Assembly: GCF_007655135.1 (NCBI RefSeq)
Contig: NC_045130.1
Location: forward strand, 1,860,001 to 1,924,000
Source of the DNA: Punica granatum
Lineage: Eukaryota > Streptophyta > Magnoliopsida > Myrtales > Lythraceae
DNA: 64,000 nucleotides
Direction of reading: 5' to 3'
Positions 11,663 to 23,605 of this stretch are shown here, piece after piece. Positions within the stretch are counted from its first letter, which is position 1, and every line of letters starts with the position of its first letter. Under the pieces are notes generated by a model. The model did not search any database. It was not told where the DNA came from and worked only from the letters and a program-made list of their open reading frames with translations. The position numbers were made by a program, and so were the translations under genes.

Positions 11663-14600
11663 ATGGACGAGGAAGGGACGGGACCGCCGAACAGGGAGCT
11701 CTACGCTCTGCTGCACGTGTCGCCGGAGGCGACGGAGGAGGAAATCAGGAAAGCTTACCGGCAATGGGCTCAAGTCTATCACCCCGATAAGTACCAAGAC
11801 ATTCATGTACGATTCTGCAAATTGCTTGATTCCGCTCCCTACAATTCCATTCCAGCTGAAAGTTGCTTCCTTAATCGAAGCCTGCTCCTTGTAATCACCG
11901 GTCATTGCTAACTGATCAAAGGAAGATGAATATGATTAAGTGAACCCATTAGTAAACTACTACACCCCCTTAGATTAGTTATTGCTTAATAGTTCATTCC
12001 GTTTCATACAATTTCAGTTAAAGATTGCTTCTTTTAATCAAAGCGCGGTCCTTTGATTACTGGCATTGCTAACTGATCAAAGGACGATGAATATAATGAA
12101 GTTAAACCCTGCTTAAACCTCTTAATAATCTTCCTTTTCCGTTTAGCAAATAGCAACCTCGAAACAAATGGACATGAGAATGGAACAGCAAAGAATTCCA
12201 ATGGAAATTTGTTAACTGCTGTCCAAATGGTATCCTAATTGTTCGTTTGTTTGCGGGACTAGAGCTGGTCTACTGTAGTACTAAATGGGATTCGAATGAA
12301 TTTGTTGGTATGTCTAAATCGAAAGAGCTTTTATTAGGTGATTTGTGAATCAAGATTCATTCTGGATTTATCAAATCACGGGGTGCGAGTGATTTTATTC
12401 TTTGTCATACTGACTTGCAGATGAAGGAAGTTGCAACACAGAATTTTCAACGTATATGCCAAGCATATGAGATATTGTCTGATGAAACTAAGAGGCAAAT
12501 ATATGACATATATGGAATGGAAGGGTTAAACTCGGGTTTGGAACTCGGGCCAAGGCTGAGTAAAGCTGAAGAAATAAAAGAAGAACTCGAAAGGTTACGT
12601 CAAAGGAAGGAACAAGAAAAGAACTTGGCGCATTTTCGGCCTTCTGGCACGATATTGACGAATCTCTCGTTGCCTCATCTTTTAGATGGTGATGGCTTTG
12701 TGAGAGGGTAAGCTTAAACTCCTTTTTGCAATCTTGTGTAGTAGATTTCATTTCTCAAACTGATAAGATAGTTGAATTTTGAACCCTTGCATTGCCATTG
12801 CTTAATAGCACAAATAGCATACCATTTCTTTGGTGACCCAAAGATGGATTGAATTCCCCTTATTCCTTACCTGCTTCTTACAATATTGCCTGCACTTAAT
12901 TTTGACAAGTTTTGCCGCCCGCGCACCCCCCCCCCTCCCCCCCCACCAAAAAACAACCCAAAAACCCACTTTACTTTCTTGTGTAGTAGCCTACCAGATA
13001 TTGCAAGTCGAGTTTATTCTCTCTCTTCAGCTACTTTGCCCCAGTTCATTCTTACTGTTCTATTTGACTACTAATCTATTTCAAAATTTGATATTAGAAT
13101 GGCCATGACAAGTGAGTATCAGTCTCAACTATCGAAGCATAACACATTAGCTCTTAGTGGAAATTTGGCGGTTGCTGAAAACTCTGGGGGTCGAGCTGGC
13201 TCTGTTCTGCTTAGACACGAAATATCTTCGGTCGCATCAGCAGAATTTATGGTCACATTTGGCTTGCATTCTCTTATTGGGGTGCAAACAACTCAGTAAG
13301 GCAGAGTACTTCTTTTCTAAGTAGACTTTACTCTTATAATCATATATATATAGTTATTCACCTCGTCTTTTGCTCAACTTTCAGTCACTTATCGAATCAT
13401 TCGACTGCAACAATGGGTTTAGCGATGTCTCTTCAAGATGGCTCTATCAATCTTTCGAATACCTGGACTCGCCAGCTCACAGAAACAGCAAATGGAAATG
13501 TATTCTCCTTATAACTCTAGTGGCTCTATTTAAGTCTTGTCTTGCTTTTATTTTTGCTAAATTTTGTGAAAGTATAATTGGAACGTAGTTATTTACAAAT
13601 AAGGAAATAAACTTACTACCAGTATGTATTAAAGGGCAGTAGGTGTGAGGTAGAGCAAGGTTTGATGAGTTCACTTGCAGTAAAATAGTTATTTATGGAT
13701 TCACATCTTCATTTTTCCTCTGGGCTTCCTTGTTTTCAGATACAGCTTGTTCTGGGTCGGGAGTCGTCTATTGGAGTTGGTTGGCGCAAGGAAGACAAGA
13801 AAATGTCTGCTGCTGGTGAGGTCAAGGTGTGTTAGTATTTTAATTGAACTTTTGAAACTTATACCATGAAATTTGATATAAGTCATATTTTTAACTTTTA
13901 CTCAGTTCAGTATAATTTCTCAGTGTTGTTCCCTTCAATTCGATTAACTTACAAGTTTTAGTATATTCATTCTCTCATTTGAACTAGCAGCATCTTGTTT
14001 TGGCAAAGTCCAAATTAAGGAGAACTTCATATCCATATTTAATGTCTATATGTCTGCTGTCTATGTTAATTTCTGTAGTTCGGAACGAGCTATTTTGGGG
14101 CATCAGCAAATTGTGCGTGGCGCTTTTCATCGAAATCTCATGGCTGTATAGGTGGTAAAGTTGGAAGGTATTTTGTTGGTATTCTGAACATTCTTAAACC
14201 CCTTTTTTAAGCATATAGGAACATGGAAAGAGTGCTACTAACAAGCTATTATGTATTTCTGTACTGGAGATGACTGTTCTGATGTCTTACTGGTTCTAAA
14301 TGCAGCACTGCACTTGAGATTGAAATTGGTGGTGGGAGAAAAATATCCAAATTTAGTACTGTCCGTGCTCTGTATACAATTGGAATTAAGGTAATTTCAG
14401 ATACTGAAAAGGAGGATTATCATTTCATCGTCAAGTTCTGCCTTCTGGCCCACGCCAATTTTTAACATTAGACATTGCAGGCTCACGAGCTACCAGAAGA
14501 ACATAAACATTTTCATGGCTTAAAAGTTCGAGAATTTGCCTCTATTATTTATTTAGCTCATCCCGCGAACTTCTTTTGAAAACATGCCAGCAATATCATG

Positions 14601-16219
14601 CAAAGTGATTCTTGGTGGCTTTGTTTGGTTTTTCTAAATATTGACTTCTTGTTTTCAACGTTTTGACTCTATCTTCATCTGTGTTTCGACTTCCCACATG
14701 TAGATAGGCTCTTGTGATCATCCTTGTGCATGAATGAAGCCATTTACTCTGTAGGACTTATACTTTCTTTACAGGGTATATTTTGGAAACTCGAATTGCA
14801 CCGAAGTGGCCAAAAGTTAATTATCCCGGTAAGTTGAGAATCATTGTTAAGTTTCAATTATTTCCTGCACTGATTTTTTGTCCTTTTACAATGTTTAGCC
14901 TCTTTAACCTTACAAAGCAGTTGTTACAGTACTCACCTTATGGTAATAGTTTATGTATTAGCAGTTTAGTCTCTGAATTGTTTCTTTTTGCACTCTTTTC
15001 TTCCGTTTCTTTTGTTGTCTAGATTAATATTGGATATATTGGTGGCCAAATTAACACGGTTTGCAGTGCTTGTCAAATATTTTGGTGGAAGTGATCTGAA
15101 GTTTTTATTGTCTTACGTGCAGATTTTGCTATCAAGGCATATTAATCCTCTCTTCTCAGCTGGAGCATTCGTAGTTCCGGCCTCTGCATACTTTGTACTA
15201 AAGGTCTCTAGCTATGTAACTCCGTTTTTACAGCATGAGAAACTTTTCCGGGGCTCCTTAAATTTAGCAGTAGCATTATTGGGCTTTATGCAAACTTATG
15301 GAGAATACAACCTGATTATAACTTTCTGATTATCAAAGCTAACTCAGAATTTCGTGCTTACCATTAGTAATTTGCTGAAAGTTTTCCTATATTTGCTTGC
15401 AGAAATTTGTTTTAAAGCCTTATTTTCTTAAGAGGAAAAAACAGAAGGCTTTAGAGAACATGGAGAAAACTTCAGCTGAGGTAGGGCTACTGCCTTTCTG
15501 CATTATAATTCATGCAATGTTTTGACCAAGTAATATTTTGAAGATTTCGTATTTCCGAACACATATCTGTATTTTTACTTAGTAAACATACTCGCGCTTA
15601 TGATTTCTTCCCTGAGCCTACATCTGGTAAATAAAATTTTAGGTTCAGGAAGCGAGGAAAGCGGCAGAGAGAGCTCAGAAGTTGCTAGAAAACGTAGCCA
15701 ATCGGAAGAAGAACCGACAGCTAGAAGTGGGAGGCCTTGTTGTTACTGAAGCGAAGTACGGAAACCTTAAGAATGATGGAAGAAGTGAAGACTTGGGAGG
15801 AGTAGACCCCGAATTAGCTTCACAAGTCATAGATGTTACCTTACCCCTAAATTTCCTAGTCAGTGATTCGGGACAGCTCAAGGTATATTCTATTCCCCAG
15901 AGCTTCTGGTGTTTTGAAAAGAAAATAGAGAAAAAAAAATTATAGTTGTTGCGGTTTTCTTTGTATTTCTCGATTGGCAGCTTCACGAGGGGGTGAGAAA
16001 GTCAGGTATTATGGGTTTTTGCGATCCTTGCCCTGGTGTTCCAAAGCAGCTCTATGTACAGTATACTTACGATGGCAAAGAATTCGAGGTACTTCCTCGA
16101 GAATTACTTTCCTAGAGGTTTGATAGGATCGATCTGATTACTGATTCGAGTATATGAAACAGGTAACTGTGGACGATTGCGAGGAGTTGACCATACCCCA
16201 AGAAGCACACAGGATCTAA
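11663..16219 (+). CDS. OWL1: J-domain protein, DNAJC11/OWL1-like, 13 exons
   Basis: Exons: 11663-11806, 12421-12707, 13098-13295, 13385-13499, 13740-13826, 14079-14167, 14306-14390, 14775-14828, 15123-15203, 15403-15480, 15643-15882, 15981-16088 and 16163-16219. All junctions are GT-AG and in phase, giving 540 residues. The N-terminus is a J domain (about 10-75) with the HPD tripeptide at residues 40-42 that stimulates Hsp70 ATPase. A helical charged region around 80-120 follows, then a long beta-rich middle, a Lys/Arg/Glu-rich coiled segment (exons 10-11) and the conserved C-terminal DnaJ-C11 domain (DUF3395). The architecture and length match Arabidopsis OWL1, a J protein implicated in very-low-fluence light responses and related to animal DNAJC11 of the mitochondrial MICOS/SAM complex. 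The role here is inferred from homology. The symbol follows the Arabidopsis name. Confidence 0.93.
11842..12112. repeat. Imperfect direct duplication inside OWL1-like intron 1
   Basis: Two units of about 110 bp, offset by 161 bp, share blocks such as CATTGCTAACTGATCAAAGG at 11903 and 12064. The first unit overlaps the start of intron 1. This looks like a local intronic duplication and not a transposon. Confidence 0.75.
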
Positions 16220-16688
16220 ATTCACTCGGGACCCCTTTAACATCCGAACCCTCGGTCCATTCGAGGCGATTTTTGAGCTCATATTTATGTTGGATAGGTT
16301 TGCTTTGCCCTTTTTTATATCCGTTTCCTTTCTGGGCAACCTGCTTAGTGATTCCATGTTGTACTATAGAGAGCAAAGAGGAAACTCTTTTTTTTTTTTG
16401 GATGAATAAGCAAAAGAGGAAACTCGTTCTTTTTTCTTTCTTCCCCTAATAAACTAAAATCCTTTGACAGAAATTTCTAATTCTTTTATTGGATGATGAT
16501 ATCTCCCAAGGAAAAATAATGATACTTTGGCGTGGATATTGATTAATTTGATGGGCCATTCGGTTGGAGATCGTTATGCGATACGGTATGAAAAGGCTAT
16601 ACTGAAAACTAACTTTGAAATCATTTTCTTGGATTATATGTTGAAGTGAGATTATTATGATTTGTAAATATAATGAACTACTAAGGAT

Positions 16689-16992
16689 GTGTTTGTTTTC
16701 AGAACAATGTTCAACTCAACTCAACTCCACTCCACTTATCTTCAATTCAACATCACAATCATTACTTTTTATATTTTTTAAATATTTTTAACCATTCAAT
16801 TTAATTTTTTATATTAAATTCTCTCAACTATTCATTACTTTTTCACAATTTAACTACACAATCATTATTTAATCATTATTTTCTCTCAATTATTTATTAC
16901 TTTTTCACACTTTTTCTCATAATTCAACAATACAATCATTACAAATCAATTAAAACCAAAACTCAACTCCACTCAACTCTCAATCCAAACAC
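16689..16992 (+). mobile_element. MITE-A copy 1
   Basis: A roughly 304-bp AT-rich element bounded by TGTTTG...CCAAACA inverted termini, with CAACTCAACTC-type subterminal repeats at both ends. The interior repeats a motif of the form TATTCATTACTTTTTCACAATT. It is shared in inverted orientation with 17605-17905 and in direct orientation with 21548-21893 and 58926-59268. No coding capacity. Boundaries are approximate and no clean target-site duplication was found. Confidence 0.7.
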
Positions 16993-17256
16993 ACTCAACT
17001 GTCAGTAATAATATAATATAGAATGTTATTTTTATCAAAATAAAATGTGGATCCATAATTGTAATTTGAGGATATTATGACAGATATAATTCTTTTCAAT
17101 TAGATTGTAAAATTTTAATTTAGAGAGTAATTATCATGGTTAATCTTAATTACTGAAAAGTATGAAATTTACTGCGGAAAATTTAAACTTTATATCGAAA
17201 AAAAACAATTTTTATATATAAAAAAGAAATGGCAATTTATGATTAAACCAAAAGAA

Positions 17257-17304
17257 AAGAAGAAGAAGAAGAAGAATAAGAAGAAGAAGAAGAAGAAGAA
17301 GAAA
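17257..17304. repeat. AAG microsatellite
   Basis: A nearly continuous AAG/GAA run with one AAT interruption. Confidence 0.9.
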
Positions 17305-17604
17305 TTATGCATGTGCATTTCAAGGGCAAATCATTTCAGGGGTGATTCCTATTTACAGTGTAGAAATTTAAGAATTGACGGGGGCATTAGTCAATCGCGC
17401 CCAAACGAGATTAATCAAACGTAAGTGCTCCTCGAAAAAAAATTAGAGAAATTTATCAAAGAAAATAGAAAGAGAAAAAAAGAAGCTTTTTATGGCTGAA
17501 CAAAGAGAGAAATTACTTCATAATATATGCATGTATATATTTTCGATTAAAAAAAGGCGAAAGAGTGCGTGATTATTCAACCATGTTTGATTCCTTGACA
17601 ATAT

Positions 17605-17905
17605 TGGTGTGTTTAGTTTAGAGTTAAGTAGAGTTGAGTTTTGATTTTAATTGGATTGTAATGATTATGTCGTTAAATTATAAAAAAAAATGAAAAAGTA
17701 ATGAATAGTTGAGAAAAAGTAATGACTATATCGTTGAATTGTGGAAAAAGTAATGAATAGTTAAAAGAATTTAATATTAAAAATTAAATTGAATAGTTAA
17801 ATTTTTTTTTAAAAAATATAGTAATTATATTATTAATTTTTATTGTGTAATGACTAAAGTTAAAATTAAAATTAAAATTTTAAAATTCGATTGTAAAATC
17901 AAACG
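17605..17905 (-). mobile_element. MITE-A copy 2 (reverse)
   Basis: The reverse complement aligns with the other MITE-A copies, including the GTGTTTAGTTTAGAGTTAAG terminus and repeated AAAAAGTAATGAATAGTT blocks. It sits 600 bp from copy 1 in inverted orientation, so transcripts through both could fold into a long hairpin. Confidence 0.68.
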
Positions 17906-18056
17906 GAGTCTATATTTTCCATATGACCAATGTTGATCTGACAGTTGGCACTCCGCCCAAGCGAGTAGAGAGGGCGCGACGGCGAGTATAACTAGGTTAA
18001 TCCCGTCGTTTGAGGAGCTTCTCTTCTCCGTTGGCATCGGATTCCGGTGGAAGGAA

Positions 18057-20113
18057 ATGGCGGGAGGTTCGTCGCCGTGCATCTTCTGCCAAATCGCCAG
18101 CTCTTCCACCTCGACGACGCTCCTCCACAATGTTCGTCTTCATCACCACCGAGCCGCTCCCCTCTTTATCCTTCGCCCACTCTACTGTTTCACTTTCTCG
18201 TGTTTTCCTCGCCAACCAAACGCTGACGCGGTGCCAATATTCCGATTTCGAGCTCACTGATAAGCTATAGCTATTGCAGGATGAGAAGGTGGTCGCTTTT
18301 CAGGACATTAATCCATCCGCATTCAGGTTTTTTAGTCGTTAAGCACCCGATTCTCTATGATATGAATTTGGAGGAGCTTCTGAGTTGATCGCGTAAAATC
18401 GCAGTTCCGACTACCATTTTCATTTGTTTTAGTGCGTGACTTTCGATGTTTGCGTGGTTTGTTTGCTCTCGCATTAGAGTATCTGGGCGTTAATTTTCTT
18501 TGCTGTCCTGACTGAGTTTACTCTGCGCTATGATCTGAATGTTGAACTGCTAATCTTACAATTGAAGCATGAATTCACAAATGTTCAGCTCACATGTATA
18601 TGGTGGTTCTCCTATTTGACGATTTCGCTGTAATGGGTGCTCATCGATCTACTTGATTTTGCTTTCATTTGGGTTTCTTCCAAGTTGGGCTTAAGAGCTT
18701 GATGCTTCCACAGGCACTACTTGGTTATTCCCAAGCAGCACATTCCTACTGTCAGAAATCTTCAGAGAAGAGCAGACGACTACTCTTTAGGTGAATGAAT
18801 TTCCATGGCGATATCATTTTTGCCCGAATAAATCACTTCATGACTTCTAGTTGCATTTTCCTGTCAGTGCATTGTTTTTATTGAAGTTTTTCATTGTTAT
18901 TGTTTTGTGCAGTTAGTCATATGCTGAATGTGGGCCAAATGCTATTAAATCGCGATGCACCTCAAACAGTATATAGGTATTATTTCATGTTCTCAAGTTG
19001 TTTAGTGCCTTCTGTTCGCCATTCAGCTGGGCATAATAAAACAGAAGGGCAGAAACTACTTATATCTCATGTTTTCATAGTCATTTATAGAATTGAGTGA
19101 CCCTTCTTGGAGACTACCTGAATCGGACTTAGCTGCAATCATGCTAGTTGGCAAAATTGTCCTTGATTGGAAGTCTGGTCTCTGTCACTTCTTTGCTAGA
19201 TAATATTCTTGTATTTCCAGATTACTTCCTTGACGTTGATATCACAAGATAGTCATTGAAATGGCAGTGGCGAAGAAATCTGTTGCTGGAGCACTTCTAT
19301 GATGCTACACGCAACTGTTGCGAACATTATGAATGTTAGGCAGCTATAATTTTTAAGTTGTTTAGCTATATCCAGAAGAGTCTGAACGCTGCTCTGGAAT
19401 GTGGACTTTCAATTTTTGGTTCAGTGAATAGACATAGCAAAGAATGTTACTTTAGACGATCAATTAAGGAAGCTGCATCTATTCATATAACAGTTGTAAC
19501 GATCCGCAACTATACTTTCCATTTCTTGGATAGATTCTTCATTTGTAATGTCACTAAATGAAGCTCTGAAATATATTTTAGGGAAAAAAAAAATAAAAAT
19601 AAATAAAGCTCTGATGAATGTGGTGCTGTTGGCATGCTTTCTAGTCTCTGTAGTCTGTTCTGGGCGATGAATAAAATTGAAGGAAGAAAACAGCGTGACC
19701 CATAATTTTGCTACATAATACTTCTTCGTGCTTTTGTGCATAAATAGTGCAAGCTCAATCCCATTTGACCATTATGATGGTCTTGTTTTCCCCGCGCATT
19801 CACCTTGACAGATTTGGCTTTCATCAGCCACCAATGAACAGCGTTAATCATTTGCATCTTCATTGTTTGGCACTGCCATTCATCCCTAGGTAACCTACTT
19901 GTTCACAGGCCTCTATGTTGTTTTTTTTTGTCTTTTGATTTGGTTTTTACTTTTCGCTCTTATTTTTTACCCTACGGTTAAAGGTGTCTGATAAAATAGT
20001 TGAAGTGCTTGAACAGATGGAGACAAATAAAATACACACCCCTGGGACCAGTCGGCTTTATTGAAGCAGACAAGTTGCTGAAGAAATTGAAACCCTTGAC
20101 ACCCAACTTGTAA
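18057..20113 (+). CDS. HINT4: HINT4, histidine-triad nucleotide-binding protein
   Basis: Exons: 18057-18131, 18280-18326, 18714-18790, 18913-18976, 19812-19889 and 20017-20113. The frame holds throughout and gives 145 residues, the usual HINT4 length. The N-terminus carries a CxxC pair (C8, C11), followed by the conserved DEKVVAFQDI and HYLVIPKQHIPT blocks. The histidine triad HLHLH lies at residues 101-105; the middle His is the expected nucleophile. HIT enzymes hydrolyse nucleoside phosphoramidates and adenylyl sulfate. Arabidopsis HINT4 is described as a bifunctional adenosine 5'-phosphosulfate phosphorylase/sulfatase-type enzyme. The donor of intron 1 is GTTCGT, a weaker site than usual. 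The next gene on the same strand is an aspartyl protease, a pairing I recall as adjacent loci in Arabidopsis. Confidence 0.95.
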
Positions 20114-21547
20114 GCTTAATTTCTACTTGTAACAATTGCTATGTCTTACCACTTTATTCTAATCAACTTGTTTAATCATTGCAAGTTTGGCGCAAAAGCT
20201 TACCATGTAAAATAAAAGTTCACCCTCATCATTTTATAAGCTCGGGTATACAGCATGGACACCTGCTGCGCATGTACTTGAAGATAAAAGAAAAAATATA
20301 TGTGTTCATTGAAAGCATTTTGGACACTTAATACACTGCCCTGCATAGTTTTCCTGGTCACTTAGGAGTTGGCTATGGTGATTGTAAAAGCTAGAAATCT
20401 ATGTGATGTTGAATTATATTGGCAAGGAAGGATTCAGCAATTCGATGATAGTTGAGGGGGGGATGACATTATGATAGGTGAACTCCCAAAGTCCCCGGCA
20501 GAGGAATGAATGACAGTACTCTTAATTGTTGAAGGTACGATTGCTCTGATGAGTTACTGTGAACCCATATCTCAGTGGATGTCCTTCTTGCATTAGAACG
20601 TCATTCCTATTGAATGCTTTGGAGTCTGGGATTGCTTCTGAGGTAACTCAGTAAAGTAGAATAGGTTCTGCACTGCAGTAATTGCGGTGCTGAAATAACT
20701 TGAGATTAAACTGTCTTGGCAGTTATTGATTAGTTAACTAACCTTGGAGCATAAATGTGTTAAAAGCATCTCTTCGATAGATGGGACAATATGGGTAGCT
20801 AAGGCTTCTTATATGCCGCCGGTGGAGAGTCGCAGAGGAGCTAAAGGCTTCTGATGTGGTCTGTATATTCCAATCTGGATAACAGGAGCGGAGCACTAAG
20901 TTAAAGTCGGAATTATTGCAGCTTCAGCTAATATTGCTCGGACCCTTCAGCACATTTTAGTCTTTCTTATGATGTGTCCTTTATATTGATCCTGCTGCTT
21001 GTGCATGTAGATCTTTTTGAGGGGTAACAACGAAATTCTAGAGGGAACAATAATCACCTCGAGGCTGATCCAGTGGACCCTGCTAGCTGAAAGGAACAAG
21101 GTACACGCACAATTTGCTTTCACGATCCCTAGATATATTGTAATGGTCCCAAGGGGCGAGGGACTCGGTGGCCGGTGCTCAGCTAAAATATCTTTCCGAA
21201 ATCCAAGAGATCACGATAAGTTCTTCTTCCTGATCTGCGTTTGAAGGGGAATAAATCTCTAGGTTCTGTGTCGAATATCTAAGTCCATGCAAGGCCCATA
21301 TGTCTTACAAGGGCAGAAGAGCGCTAATCAACGGCTTTCGTTCTCATTCATGCATGTGAGCATAAGGCTAGCATGTGCAGATGCCTCAGCTCTCGAGAAA
21401 ATATTAAACCTTTGATTTTTATCCTAAAATCAACTAGCAATCTTGAAGAACGTCAAGATTCTGAAGTGAATAAAAGAAGTGGCAAGCCATTACTAAATTC
21501 AAGTAGCATAGTACGATACAGTAGCACACGATGTTTGTCAGGAATTA

Positions 21548-21893
21548 ATTTTAACTTTGTTTGATTTTACAATCAATTTTTAACTTTATATTTTCAATTC
21601 AATAATACAGTTATTATTTTTTTCTTTTTCATTAATTTTTAAATATTCAATTTAATTTTTAATACGAAATTTTTTTAACTATTCATTAATTTTTTCACAA
21701 TTTGATAATACAATCATACTTTCTCAAAATTATTTATTATTTTTTCTACAATTCAATAATACAATTATTATTTTTTCTTAACTATTCATTATTTTTTTTA
21801 CACTTTTTCTCATGATTCAAGAACACAATTATTATAAATCAATTAAAATTAAAATTCAATTCTACTTAAATCTAAAATTAAACATAATCTAAG
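21548..21893 (+). mobile_element. MITE-A copy 3
   Basis: Diverged and more AT-rich than copy 1, but with the same order of CAATTTAATTTTTAATA, AACTATTCATTA and ACAATTCAATAATACAAT blocks and matching AATTAAAATTAAAATTCAA toward the right end. Boundaries are approximate. Confidence 0.6.
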
Positions 21894-22666
21894 AGTTTTC
21901 GGATATTATTCTAACTTGTGAAATTTTTTCTTCTTGTTTTGCTTTTACATCTATTATTTCTTTATTAAGTTCGTGGACCTCTTTATTAGAATCGAAATGA
22001 TAAAAGTAATTCAAAATAAGAGTAATTTTTGTAGTACTTTTGTCCTTCCCCGGGTGAAACCTGTGATATGAAAGGATCCCCTTTCTATGGCTGTTTTACT
22101 TGGTCCTTTTGGGTGCCGGGAAATATGAGCCGAAGCCCAATGTTTTACTCATCGCTTTATTTATTAATATAATAGGATTTTATTAATATAATTTCATGTC
22201 ACTGTAACATATTTAGTACTTTTAATTCAAACCTTTAATACTCAGTTCTACTATTTAATATTTTTAGTAATCGTGACTATTATAAATATTTTTATTTCTG
22301 TTTTCAATTTAAGTATTTACTATTATGATTGAAGTATTTATTATTTTATATAAATTATCACAAATAATAAAAATATTAAATATTTAAATTAAAATATGAA
22401 GTGTATCCTAATGATACGGAATCATTAGAATTTTTCAATATAATAATAGCTCGTTCCAGCTGTTTGACTCGAATCCTTAAGATGATGACAATATCTTTAG
22501 TCATATTCATGCTGGGTGTCAACCGGATTTGACCCTTACCTGCCTACTAATTCAAGTGCCATTCGAAAAAGGCTGACTCGTGCATGCACCCTCCAAACAA
22601 AGCTGTGGCAGCAAGCATCCCCACTGTATCTCTTTGGTGCCATCTCTGCTCTTTCCTCGCTTCTTC

Positions 22667-22680
<14 letters not shown>

Positions 22681-22697
<17 letters not shown>

Positions 22698-22720
22698 TAT
22701 GTATACATATATATGTATAT
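22681..22720. repeat. AT microsatellite
   Basis: An AT/TA run with two GTATAC-type interruptions, preceded by a poly-A run. Confidence 0.85.
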
Positions 22721-22861
22721 ATCGACCCCGCTTCAAAATTACATAATCACTATTTGTCTTTTACGATCGTCACACTCATTGGGTAGGTCCCACTTTTCCC
22801 TGAGACGCCATCGAAATTGAATTGGTGAATTAAAATGATTATCCTTTTTGTGGCTGAATCT

Positions 22862-22990
22862 TTCAATTCGAAAGTGTAATTGAATCTCGATCAATTCAGT
22901 TGAGCCTAATTGATCATTAAAAAAGTAAAATTCTCGTAATGTAGGTTTCCTGTATTCATAAGGATTCGAATTTGAGGTCTCATTTAAGCG
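22862..22990 (+). repeat. Dispersed repeat R1, copy 2
   Basis: Aligns with the copy at 23222-23365 in the same orientation and with the reverse copy at 7850-7975. Shared blocks are TTCGAAAGTGTAATTGA, AAAATTCTCGTAA, ATAAGGATTCGAATTTGA and AAGCGAAATAA. Confidence 0.65.
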
Positions 22991-23221
22991 AAATAAGTGT
23001 TGAAGCGTAAAATCAAGTCGCTTTGGTAATGATTAGCGATTTCATTACTGGGAATCATCCCAAAATTTAGAGGTAAAAAAAGAAAGTGGTAGATATTCAA
23101 ATTAATATTAGTCTCAGTTTAAGTTTAAACCTGATCACTCACTCTTGTCAGTTCTCACGCACGTGTGCATACATATATAGCGCATATATGTATATATTTT
23201 ATGAACTTTTTTTTTATATGA

Positions 23222-23365
23222 GCCCTATCATTTCGAAGTTTAATTGAGTCACATTTAATTCAATCGAATCGAGTCGATTCATTAAAGGATAAAATTCTCA
23301 TAACTTAATTTTTTTTATATTTATAAAGATTTAATTTCGAAATCTTACTTGAGCGAAATAAACGT
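23222..23365 (+). repeat. Dispersed repeat R1, copy 3
   Basis: A diverged direct repeat of copy 2, about 360 bp downstream. Both end with a GAGCGAAATAA-type block. The pair sits directly upstream of the protease promoter. Confidence 0.6.
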
Positions 23366-23450
23366 CAAATCGTTTGAATCAATTCATGTGGTTTTATTCA
23401 ATGAATTTTGAATTGTGTTAGGAGGGAGGGGAGCCCACTAGTAATAAGCT

Positions 23451-23458
23451 TATAAACA
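23451..23458 (+). promoter_or_regulatory. Candidate TATA box of the aspartyl protease gene
   Basis: TATAAACA lies 155 bp upstream of the ATG, followed by a pyrimidine-rich leader, as is typical of plant promoters. Confidence 0.5.
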
Positions 23459-23605
23459 TATTGCTGCCTACCGGAAGGTTCATCTTCTTCCTAACCCATC
23501 ACCGTCCAACCTTCCTCTGCTTTCCGTTAAAAACTCTGGAAGCTCTCCCCCCTCTCTCTCCATTGTCTCAAGAATTTCGACTTCTCCTCCATTTTCAAAA
23601 AAACC

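Larger units (their letters stand above)
16220..18056. other. Spacer between OWL1-like and HINT4 genes
   Basis: Holds the OWL1-like 3' UTR, two oppositely oriented MITE-A copies (16689-16992 and 17605-17905), an AAG microsatellite and AT-rich filler. No gene is evident. Confidence 0.6.
20114..23605. other. Spacer between HINT4 and the aspartyl protease gene
   Basis: Begins with the HINT4 3' UTR. It contains MITE-A copy 3, an AT microsatellite, two tandem copies of dispersed repeat R1, and the protease promoter. ORFs here are short and unrecognised. Confidence 0.55.
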
